64,000 nucleotides of DNA from the NCBI RefSeq assembly GCF_001949145.1, contig NW_019091490.1:1145798-1209797 (forward strand), given 5' to 3'. This document shows, in pieces, positions 35,030 through 47,300 of the stretch. Source of the stretch: Acanthaster planci. Lineage: Eukaryota; Echinodermata; Asteroidea; Valvatida; Acanthasteridae. Each line of letters opens with the position of its first letter. The stretch's first letter is position 1. A model generated the notes under the pieces. That model saw only the letters and a program-made list of their open reading frames with translations. It was not told the origin of the DNA and did not search any database. The translations under genes and the position numbers were made by a program.

Positions 35030-35335
35030 CTATGTATCGATATCATCCAGATCACCCACATCGTCCTGAACCAGGGTCTTAGAGGACTCAGAACTGTCTT
35101 CGTTTCCGTTGACCTCCGACCCCTCCGACGACCCGTTGACCTCCATCTTGGTGTTGGAGTCGCCCTCGACGAACTCCTCCTCCTCTTCCGCCTCCTCGTC
35201 GTCCCGCGTGTTGAGCTCGTCCAGGAGGGCGGTGGCTTCGGCCAGCGTGTCCTGGGCGCTCATGGTGCGTTGGAAGGACCGGCCCGTGCTGGACTCGTTG
35301 GAGACGTTCTGTGGTGTCCAGTAGTGCTCGCTCAT
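35030..35335 (-). other. USP24: USP24 terminal coding exon
   Basis: The 306-bp last exon begins MSEHYWTPQ and ends DLDDIDT with stop TAG (35030-35032). The conserved [13 protein letters not shown] segment is followed by a variable, strongly acidic, serine-rich stretch. Confidence 0.93.
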
Positions 35336-38300
35336 CTGCACGGGAGAAGCCAGTAACTCCGTGTAAAAGCACTTGCTTGTTCTTTTCTTCCTGTGCTTTA
35401 AGGGTTTGACCCTTGAACCGGACCATTTTGAGTTCGAATTGAAATGGTGAGAGCACATGAGACAACAAAGAGATCTTGGCTATTGAAAGCTGGATTACCA
35501 TAAACTTGTGCAAATACATGTACACTGTACATGAATATTGATTATCAAGCATAGCATGGAGTGGTGTATTATTCATATATGTAAATTTTCTACTTAATGG
35601 CTATTTAATTATTCCATATTTAAACTGTATGCATAATTTAGTACTCTGTTGTGCTCATTTCTTGTATATTTCTTGTGGTGGTGAAAATAATTGTAATTAA
35701 TCTGGAGAGATCTGTTCTGTTCAGTAATGCCCCAAAACACCACATTTCGTAAGTTGAAGATGTTTCGAAGAAAGTAGAGAGATATTTTCGCGATGTTAAA
35801 AGTAAGAATGGTAGAACCTTGTGAGGATGTTGTAATATGAATGATAGAATCTTATCCATGTCCATGTTTTAAATCTGCCAGAAAGAGATGCTTGATAGTT
35901 TGACGCCTCAAGAAAAAAATATCACCCTTTTTTAATGGAGGGCAGGGGAATTTTTTTTATCACGAAAAAACAGAGAGAACGGAAAGAGTGAAAGCTTTCA
36001 GAAAACTAGACGTGGACAGGGGCTTTACCTTCTTCTTGAGCCAGTTGACTGCCCACTGCCAGCGGACGGAGATGGTCATCAGATATTCCTTGGCCATTGG
36101 ACACTTGTTGGACAGGTGGACCAGGAACTTAATGCACTGGTAGGACCGACGGCTGTCGGTGGACGTGCACTTACGGATGATCTCTGTAGGTTGGCGACGA
36201 GAATCAGGATATGTCAGTGTGAATGCAACCTACTGGGCCAAAATGCTTTCCAGCATCTGCTCTGACCAGGAACAGCCCCACCACCATCACCACCACCACC
36301 ACGACAGTGGCAAATCCAGGGGGAAAGGGGTTATGTTGCCCCCATGGGGCCATGTTACAATTTTTTTTTTTTTATTAAGGAATTAAACAGAGTAGCATTT
36401 TCAAAAAGGTATTACCACGGACGTATATAAAAAAAACCTGGACTTGCAACGCCTTTGTATGAAAAAGAAGCCAACCAGCGGCCATTTTACCGAGCCGAAT
36501 ACAAAGGCGTGGGTTGGCTCCCTACTATTGACGTCAGGAAGAACAAAGGCGGGCATTACCAGGAAAGCTTTGTATTCTGCTCGGTAAAATGGCTGCGAGT
36601 GGATTCAACGACTCTATAAGCTGATTAAGGGCATTGGGAGTCCAGATTTTATTATACACGTCCGTGGGTATTACAACCTTTATTTTTGGGGGGGGTTATT
36701 GAGGACTTTGTTACGACTGAAAAAAAAAACCCAGTTGTCTCAGAAATTTTTTCCTTTTGCCCAAATTGTCAACTTACAAGCAAGAGTCATCAATGCAAGC
36801 TTGTCTTTTTCACCTTGCAAAGCCACAATTCGGCACCAGACTTAAGCTATCACAGTGCGGTGAAAACAAAGTTTTCAGGACAAAATTTCCCACATGAGAA
36901 CGTGACCAAAATGCTGAAGGAGTGAGGGGGGCCGCTTTGCCACCTAGAAGCGACAAATACAATCTGCCTGGGTCTGGCCCTTTGCTCCTTCTCACCACAG
37001 TGGTAGGGCTCGTTTATGGAAACCAGACTGCTTTGTACAGTGAACCTTGGAGGCATGATTAAAGAAGTCGAGCGCGACCGCCGTTGCCTTACCCAAGAGG
37101 CCGTTGTTGCTGTGGCCCTCCACGGCCAGCTTGAGGCGTTTGCCCTGCAGGGGGTCCTCCATCATCAACAGCTCCAGCAAGAGGATCAAGATGTGCTTCA
37201 GCTCATTGGTGGGCGCCGCAGACACCTGACCCTGCATTGACCAATCAGAAATGAGGCAAAGACTAGTCATTTGAATGTAACCAGCCTAGCAACTCATGCA
37301 GGATTTGTCATCTTTCCCTTAGCCACATATTTGACAAAGTACCCCTCACAGAAGTCAAATACAACACAAGTGACTTTATGTTGTTTTAAAACTGGTAACC
37401 CATTTAAACCAGTGATCTGTATTTGCTTAGCAAATCTGTCCGCACCAACCACAGTTACGTAATCTGTGCCTCTGTAAAATCAAACTCTCTGTAACTAAAT
37501 CACCTAAAATGAAGTGGCACATATTGGAAATTCACAGGTTTCGCAAAAAAGACTTGGTTTAAGAGGGAATCTTGACAGAAACGTTTCCCCTCCCCAAGAT
37601 TAATCCTGTTATCATTCCGAGGGAGTCTCTGGAGGATCATTCTGCTTTTTTATTCAGATAGATTTGGGCAAACACTGTTCATTATGCAAAGGGGAAAACA
37701 AGGATGCGAAGGCTTTGCTGATTTTTCTCAGGGGCGCATGTTTTGATTTAAATTTTTTTAGTAAAAAATACATTTTGAATAAGGCACACCAATTTAAATG
37801 GCACAACCAATGCATTTCTGATGAGCTGGTTCCGTATTCCAACAGTGCATGCCCGAAAGGGAGCGCGTAAGAGGCCGTTCAGATGCACGACCGAGGTCTG
37901 TCCTATCAGCGCGGCCCTACGCAGTCTGGCAGGAGTACTTTGTTCCCGAATGACCTTGCTTTTGGGTCATGATGTGGCGCTACATTTTAATTGAAGGACA
38001 TACAGACATTCATTGTTGGACCCATTATGTGGACCACTTCCGTCCGCGGGTCCAAAGAACCAAAGCAAACCGTGTTGTACTGGGAACAGCGTCTACTCAC
38101 GTGGATCATCATCATGACGGACAGCGTGAAGGTTTCGTTGCAGTAGCAGCAATGCAGCAGCATGTCCAGGAGCGCTGTGGTTGCAGCGGGTACCTCGCGG
38201 AACATCAATATGACCTGTGGGGGGGAGGAGTATGAGAATTTTATGTCATGCAGAAAAATCCCAGAGCCTTTAATTGGTAAAAGTACTCAAGGTTTACATC

Positions 38301-41300
38301 AGCAAGGACAACAAAAGTAGGGTCTACTACAAAATGGTTCGAGTAAAGACGGTTTAGGCGGAAATGGTTAAGGATACTTGTACGGCTCCCAAAAACTTGT
38401 AATGTGGATGTGAAATGCTTATTGCTTATAATGTTTTGGGTAAAACAGCCATGCAATGTGAATACATAACCACCCAGATTTTCCACACCACGTAGGCATG
38501 ACTGTAACGAGAGTGATGAAGCTCCATTGCATGGCTTCAACAATTTTAAAGGCTCGGATCCAAGGTTTGGCACAGCACAAAAAAAAAGGACTCAGGTGAA
38601 CTGAATCAAAGTCGACACGGTGACTTAGGCTGACCTCTCGGATGTACTTGATGCCCTCGGTGCCAGCCAGGATCTGCTGCATGTCGCTGGGCATGGCTAG
38701 CGGTTTGCTGGTGGGGATTATCAACGTCCGTTGCCTGGGCGGAAAATCACCTTGATCTGCTCCAAACATAAATTCCAAGGATAATTTTGGTATTATTAGT
38801 GTGAAATGATGGTCAACATTTCTATCAGTCCGCCTGGATGAGATGCCGGTCCATCACAGGTTGTTTCCAGTTATCGTTGGTACCCTTTTAAACTCCTGGG
38901 TGGAGAGAGAGGCAAACAGGGGGTGAAGCGATTTGTCCAAGGTCACAACGTATGATCAGCAGACGAATGTGAACCCTTGACCCTCTGGTCACACCTTACA
39001 GACCCTTTGTCACTAAGCCACAATCCCCCATGTGAGAAACTTGCCCAAGGTCACAACACACCACCAGCTCCCGGATTTGAACCCCCAACCCTTTGATCGG
39101 GTCTCACAAATCCCAACCATTGATTCCAAAAAAATCCATTGGAAATGAAAGGAAATACTCTAGAGGTTGTGCAAGACAGCCATCTTTCCAGTAACTGCTT
39201 TTGTTACGGCAGGATAGCACAAAGGGTCTACTCATGTGTATTGTACCCTGTGGAATAAAAGATCTTGCCGGAAAAATGGCGACCATGCAGAACCCGTATT
39301 GGAATCACATACAAAATACCCAAAACCTGTTCTAAAATTAAACAAGTTGGTGTTGTTCCTGTAGCAGAGTACGAAGCCGAAGAGAATTGACGAGTCTTAA
39401 TTCAGGTAGACTAAGTACCCCTGCGAACATGCAGAACACTGCCCTCTGCAGTGCATGTGCATAGCAATTAACATTAATCCGACTCACCGATCGTTCTGAA
39501 CTTGGAGACGTCGCAGTACAGCACCATGACCGCCAGCATGGTGTGGAGGTACGTGAACTCGTGGGTCTGCAGTGAGGTCCAACGCCGCGTCTGAACATCC
39601 TGCCCAGGAAAAATGAAACTTGTAAATTGGCTTTGAAACTCATATGATCCATGCTGCAGAAAAAGACACAGCAGGTGCTGTGTTCTGGAGATGACCAACG
39701 GCAGGCGTTGGCTGGCATGTAGATCTACAGTTGGAACGGGCTTTTTTGGGCATTCGAGTAATGGCTGCAACTTTACGACCATCATAGGAAAATTGTCAAT
39801 GTCACAGGCCAATTTATCAATGTTGTGTGTTGCATGCTTTCCACGGCTACGCTTTCAAAAGGGTTTTCGGCATGAGCGCGGGTGCAAAAGTGAGTGACCC
39901 AGGGTCCACTTTGCATTACAAACCTCTTCGTTCTCAGGCGTGTGGGGGCCAAGGAGGAACGTCACGATCCGGCGAAAAGCGGATTTGCTGAAAAGCTGCT
40001 TGCAGCACTCGATATGCTGGAAATATACAAGACACAGACAAGGTAGGTAGTGAATTTCTGATTTTCAGAACTGTTGGTGCGAGTTGGACTGGAGGTATCA
40101 GTCGTTCCCAGTGCTGACTTGCTTTAAACTTTGCCCCTGCTAGCTAGTAATTCACCCTAAAAGATCCTCGTTTTTTGGAATTTACTCTGCTGGGGGCAGG
40201 AGGGACTGCTTGTTTTTCCCCAAGAGTGAGGCTGTGCCAAGGCAAGTCTTTCTGAAACTTGGCATGCATGTGAAGACATCCACTATGATTGCATTTGTGA
40301 AGTTTCAATACAATGTACAATGCAGTGCGCCACCAAGAGGTTGCCAGGGAGAGGTTTTTGTGGCAGTGCATTATGGGGAAATGGTTGACACAGTCTTATT
40401 TGTCAGCTACGCCGTGCGCAGGGAACTTGCTTTGTTCTCAGTTTTTGTTTTATCTGGGGTGAAGATTTGAAAGTGTTTTTGAGTATCTGCGTTCATTATC
40501 AAGACTGAATTTATTTTTGAGCGAGGCAAGAAATGCTCTCATTGATACGGTCCATTCACAGTAGTGCGCCTCCAAGAGTTTGCAACGCATTGACCAATCA
40601 CAGTGTGTGAAATCTGTCGACCCTTTCCAAACGCGCATTAGGTCGACAGATTTCGCATATTGTGATTGTGTCAAAGCATTGCAAAACATTGCAAAGGATT
40701 ACAAGTTTTCTAGAGTTGTCTACGGACAACTGCTCAAATATAAATTGCATCAACCTTAGACTTGATAAATGGCCTGCAGCAACCACTTTGCATCGCACTG
40801 TACTGTGAATCGCCCGTATTCAATCCGACATAAAAGTTTGTTCTTTGACTACCTATGCTCAAGGCTCTCGTGTGTCCGTGTGTGCTCATTGAGCACATGT
40901 CTCTGAGAAAAAACAACAGATTTTGGCCATCACGTCTTGCTTAAGATATTTCCTGGGAATGGTATGCCTGATTTTCATAGAACTGGTGTCATGATAACAA
41001 CAAAATATCAGGAAAAAAATCAGCAATATGAGCGTCCCATTTGGCCCTCTGAAATTTTAATGTCACTCACAGTGTCAAGGTAGGAGCTGAGCAACCAGAA
41101 ATACTGTTGGCACGTCTTGCAGTGGTCGGGCACCTCCTTGTCCAGCAGCGAGAGCAGGTACTCCACCAGGCTGTTGAGAGGTGGGGAGCCGGACACGGCG
41201 GCCCGGTTGCAGTGGACAAAGCCCTGGAGGACGTACTGCATGATGCGGGCGAAGGCTATGCGCACCTCGCGGGTTGGGCTCTCAAGCAGAAATTGCCTGA

Positions 41301-44300
41301 AAATGACCCAAAAAAAAAAAAATCTTCCCATAAAATACCTTAAAAGTCCTACATTTGGCAGTAATGTAGTCAAGTCCATCACAAGTCCCTGCAAGTCCAT
41401 CTTAACTGATCTAGTCTTGAGTCAAGTCACAAACTTTTCAAATGGACTGCACCACTGCACTCCTCGCTAAAGGTTTAGAGTTACGAAAAGACTTATGGCG
41501 GACTTGACTACAATGCTGACATTTTTATTGAGTATCCAACATCTATTATGGGCAAGTTCCATCAAAACCACTAGTTAACTAGTGGTTGGTTCCTGACATA
41601 TCTCGTACATATGCAGTGAAGTTGAAGTGCGAATGACCCTAGTCAACAATTGTCAGGTCGTTGGACTGAAAGGAAAAAAAGATGGCTGCACGAGGGTAAA
41701 ATAGCAAAAAATAAAAGTAAAATCGGTCATTTACTAGGGACATACTGTTTTTCCAGCAGTTGTCTTATAACTGGTCCTCTCTGCACTGTGCTATTCAAAA
41801 TGGTTTATGGCAACCAACAATGCAACCAAACTCACTAGGCTGGTCATGAATAGCTGACTAGACTAGTCCAACTATCGTCGACTAACGTGACTAACGTGAG
41901 CTAGTCGAACTATGGTTAACTATTGTCCTTGATCGAACTTGTCCTCTGTCGGTGTACACTCATTGATTATGTTGGCATTGTAAAGCTCAACTTCTCCTCT
42001 GGTGGATGAGGTTCGACTCCCACCGTTGTACCATGAGGACCGGTTGGATCAATCCTATTCCTTTTGCTAAGGGGTTCAAACGTGGAACAACGTCCTAAGT
42101 TTGCTCAATGCAAAAACGTGATACAAATATGATGACTATGGATGACTTTCACAGTGAGTTACAGACATTAAGCCCGAGCAAACCACTCTGTACTTAACCA
42201 ACTCCCCGTGTTCTTGTGTTCCTAAGCAGGACACTTTGCAGTAATTCTTCTCAATGCTCAAATGAGATACAAGTCTGATTGATCAAGATGATCTGCCTAC
42301 GGAATGTGACTCACAAGGCTTGAGTCTGATTAGACTCAGGTTCAAACCAACTCATCTAGCACGTCACACTCAAGTCTGAGGTGCTGAGTCCGTGTCAAGA
42401 TCACCTACTCAAGTCTCAGTTCTTCAACTGTCGATTTTTGTTTTACTCACTTGATGTAAGTATGCCCTTGAGGGCTGGCCATGAAGGTCAGAGCCCACGA
42501 GGACCCCTCTCTGCTGTTGGCAACAAGCTGGTCTACGCAGTTGCACCAGTCATTGACATCGCACCTGCAACCCCAACCACAAATGACACTAAAAAATACA
42601 TCATAACCAAAACGCAGGAGGAGTCTAGATCTCTAGGCTTCATTTCCGCAAGAATTCTCTTCCTTTAAATTTTAGTGCTGTATACGGAAACACATTTTCT
42701 TTGTTGACAACAATAGTTGACGACCAATTGCAAGCCAGATTGCTCAAAATTTCTTTGCTAGAAACTAGTGGTTAGAAATTGTACGAAAAATTGGACTCTG
42801 CACCATGGAGACAAGCGACACGCTCTGTCAGAACATGACAATTCTGGAAAGCTGGTCAGATATAGAACGAGAAATCAAGCCCTTAGAGACGAAACTATCG
42901 CCAAAAACTTTTACAGTGTGTTGGGACATATTTAACAACACAAATTTGCAAATCCGAAAAAAAAAGATGTTCTGAGGTTATACAGTGTATCTTCATTGCT
43001 GAAGTGAACAGAAGTGCCTTGTTTTGACAGAACACGTTGCTGATGGTCAAAGTTTTCCGACCATATTGTGACAGTTCAGTCACAAGTGTTTATCCAAGTT
43101 AAATAAAATTGAGCAGGCTTGCGGTTAAGGTGTGACAGCTTAGAAGCTTTGAGAATGTGCCTTCAGAGCTCTCGGAGCCTCACCTGAGCTTCTTTTTGGT
43201 TCGGAAGTAGTTGTTGAAGAGGAACTGGAAGGCTAGTTGGAGGCTAGTGACGGCACAGGAGTCGTAATGGCTGCTCAGCGTGAAAGCCTGGAAAGTGAAG
43301 TGTTTCGTCAATTGTAAAGTTCTTTACTCTCAAATGTAAGGGTCTAATTTTCTGAAGAGAACAGAGTTGTGTAAAGAAAACTATCACAGGAAAGCTTTTA
43401 AAGGGTCCAGAATTTGAGGGGTGTTCAGCACGTAATTTAAGGACTTAATTTTTTTTAAAAGTTACCATGTTGCATGAGGCAAGGTTCCGCACAAAGTTGA
43501 AGTAGTCCATGTCGTAGATGGCGCGGTTGCGAAGGAACTGGAGGTTATCATCACGGATGACACGCTGGATGCCCGGCGGCATGCGGTCCATGAACATCCC
43601 TCGGTGCTCCCCCTTGCGCACCAGCGCCGTGAGCTCGCTCAGTCGGTCCCCGTCATGGCGCGGGGACAGCTCGGGGGAGCTGATGGGATCCAAGCTGGGA
43701 GGAAGACGGCAAAATGAGTATAGCAGCAGGGAGAAAACAGGAACCGGTGGCTAGGCTTTGCCAACTGAAAGCCAGGCCATGCTAATCCCTTGCCTTTAAT
43801 AAACTGCGGGCTGTCCACTACCAGCCTCTGCTCTGTCCCGGGGCCACTGCTCCCTCTGCTTCGTTTGCCAGCCCCTGTCGGCTTTGATGCAAGCTGCCCA
43901 CACACTGAATGGAACTGAACAGTAGCCACAGACTCATGCGATGGGCAGGACTTTTAACCTGACCAGGCACTTCTTGAGGAGTGGATGGCATTCAATAACG
44001 CAATAACACAATAAAAATACACAGGGTATTCCAATACAACAGTACGTATTGCACTACTGAACACACCCCTGGCTTCACTGTTTGCTAACTCCGCCATTGT
44101 AAAGTAGTTCTTGACTAACGAAGGGGAGATTCCAGACCTGGAGGCCCAGGCATCGCCTGGCTGTTAAGTAGTGCAGCCTCGCCTGAAGTTGCAGGTTGCT
44201 CCCCTAACAACTTGCGGATGGCATAGATTTTCGATAAAAAGGAACGCTTTTTAAAAATGGGCAAGATACCTGGGCAAACTTTCAAGCACAGCCAAGTACT

Positions 44301-47300
44301 ATACATACCAACTCTTGAGAGCAATCTTTTACAATATTTGTATCTTACTTCTCCCCGCAACCAAATCTTTTACGACCCTCCAGGGTGCTGCTACGGAGTG
44401 ACATTTTCAATGACAAAACAAGGCCCTGTACATTTAACGCATAATTTGCCTTCATAGCCTACCCGAATGTTGAGTTCGGGTGTACAAACCAAATGGTGTC
44501 ATTGGTTTTGACAGCAGAAAATGGAAAGCTACAATGGTTTCAGCCCCAAGTGGTGAACAAATTGTGTAGGGATGATGTATTCTTTTACAAAAATGACTTG
44601 CTCTGGACGTGGCAACTCACACGTGAATCTCGCCCTCGCTATCCTGCTTGAGCAACGTCACTCGGTTGGTGCCGGCCAGGACCTTACCGGCCGGTCCCAC
44701 GGGCGTGACCGCTCCTTCCAGTCGTTCGTAGAACAGCATGTAACCGTTCCAGTAACGCAGTCTGGTCTCAGACGAGTAAGAGCCTAGGACAGAGGAGACG
44801 CAGACTATCATCAGTGGACCTGTCTACTGAAGACTGAAGCTCCTATGGTGAACAATTCATGATAAGGTTTAACCCTCCCCCATCCATCTCCCTGAAAAAA
44901 TTCTACTTGCAGTTCATGGGTCAGCATCAGTAACCAAGGAAAGGTTTTAAATCTGCATAACTTTGGAGTTTGGACATTTGACAAAGTTGCCAAATTCAAC
45001 CTACCTTACTGAAAACAAAAATTGGAATAGTTGAAGCATCATATGTACTGACAAGAATATGAAGTTGCAAGATTAAATTGTCAGAGCTGTGGATGAGATA
45101 TGATGAATTATAGCCATGTTGGCTGTATGTAACAGAGTCACACAGAGTAAATGTTGAATTTTTTTATGCCAAGACGAGACATTATAATAATGAACCTTTC
45201 TCATTCTGGAAAAGAGAGGGTACTCTAACAACAAATAACCCCCCCCCCACGAGGCACTTCTGGCCACTCACTGCCGCTGGGCTCATAGATCTTGGGCTTG
45301 TAGCTGCCGCCGAAGCACTCGGCCTCCAGCGCAGCGTCCGACATCTCAAACTCGTCCACCATGGTGTCGTTAAACTTGAACCACTTCCCCTTGTTGCTGT
45401 TGGTCATGGTCGTGCCCCTGACAGGAGTCAAAAAAATCCGAGAGGAAAACCTTTGTCACGGTTGGTCTGATATCGGAAGACAGCATCAGGGAACAAAACA
45501 CCTTCTGCAGACCAGCAGTGATGTCATCTCAGGGGGACAGCGAAAACAGAAAGACAAGGTCGATTCTCAACGTAAGGAGCACCGTTGTAACGAACTATTA
45601 TCTACTCTGCGCAGAAACAAGAAACGGCGTGCTTCTGCCCAGCCACGATGGCCGTTGGGTTGGAACTCAAAGTGAAAGCATTCAGATTTATTACACATTT
45701 GGTGCAGGACGAGCTGGCCATGTACCACTGATTTATGTTCCAAGGAATTCAGAGTCTCTGTGTGAGCCTCCAGTGCCCTGATGAGATTATTTTCACCAAC
45801 CTGTCCCTTCCTTACCCGTGAGCAGCCCCTTTAAGTTGGCCCAGATAAAGCACAAATTCTCAGGATCCCAACCTCTTGAACTCATATTCGTTTTTCCTCC
45901 CCTTCTACAACAAGCCTATGGTCATTCGCCTTGAGCAGAAGCACCCCCTCATGGGTTAAAAAAGAGCCACGTTGGTGGGATGCGTTTGACTTGGCTGCTT
46001 GTAATGTTGAACATACCACCGGTCTTTAATGAAGGAATAGTAATGTCCCGCATTGGCCTGCCCGCTGTGGACGATCACTCCCACCAGATGGTACAGGTCT
46101 TCCATCGTATGCGGCTGGCTGTTGTCCGGCATCTCTCCCGAAGATGCCTCATCTGATTGCGGACTCTCCCGCCTGGCCATGCCCTTGACGGTGTATGGCT
46201 CCATGTCCAATACCCAGGGAAACTATGGGAAAAATGCAAATCGGTCAAAATTTACACTGGCTATTTAACTTCTACAACAGCCAAGGGCCTATTCCAATTT
46301 ATTTACGTGGAGATCAGCATTGCCAATGCTGCCACTGTTTCATGTGTTTGAACTCTGTCTGATGCAGGGATCTTCTTCAGCTGATAAACCGTCTTACCTT
46401 GAAGTAGTCGTCAAATTTCAGGGCCCTCCCAGCCTCCCAGTCATAGTCGAATCTCTTGAGTTGGATGACCAGCACCGGGGGCAGTGTCTTAATGCACATT
46501 CTCTTGATGGTATTCCTCTGTGGTGTGAAGACGAGGAACCAGACATGTCAATGAGCCACAGCACGGCTAAGCAGTAAAGACTGTGTCCATACTGGCCGGC
46601 TACGGCTGGCAGCAGCACTCAAGTTGAGCTGCAGCCGCTGGCCAGTGGCCTCCATAGGTGTATGTGTTATCTCTAGCCACAGCTGCTACAAAAAGCCAAT
46701 TGAGCACCAGTGCAGCCATGAGCCAAATTTCAACAGGTCGGCATGTTCCTCTTAAGTAAAAAGACTTCCTAATTTGTGCACATTCTGATGAAAGGGTAAC
46801 ACTAGAAGAACCTTTTCATCAGTATACTCAATGATGGCATCAACAAAAATATAACTATTCAAATTCATTCCTAATGATGGAAATTTACTGGTTTTTGAAA
46901 AAAATCTACAAAAACATTCAATCTCCACCAACACACTTCTTTCTTCATATAACACTAAGCCTGTTTGTTATTCTACAAACTGAAAGTCTTGTTGGCTTCT
47001 TTCATTACATTTCTCCAGGTCTAAGTACTTTGGAGGAAGCCTTGGTTTTTGTTTTTCGTTATTAGAAAAAAGCTTTAAATCAAGACTAGGAGGTAATTAT
47101 AATCGCATCCTCTCATGTAACATTTCTGGGGATCTTGAATCACAAATCTTCACCTTTTCATTGCACTTTTCACAGAAGTAAGCGTTGTCTCCGTCGAGCA
47201 GCTCGCCTCGGACAAACTGGTCTAGCGAGGACTCCAGGCTGTGACTCTTGACAGTTAAATTCAGAGCAAAGAACTCCTCCTCTCTCTCGTACCTGAACAA

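Noticed and set aside
36159-36386. Open frame with a run of eight histidines
   Set aside because: The histidines come from a CAC/CAT simple repeat in a USP24 intron; the frame overlaps a real antisense exon and has no domain.
41359-41518. CRISPR-like array of AAGTCC words
   Set aside because: The words are short, irregular and inverted around a centre; this is a foldback transposon in an animal intron.
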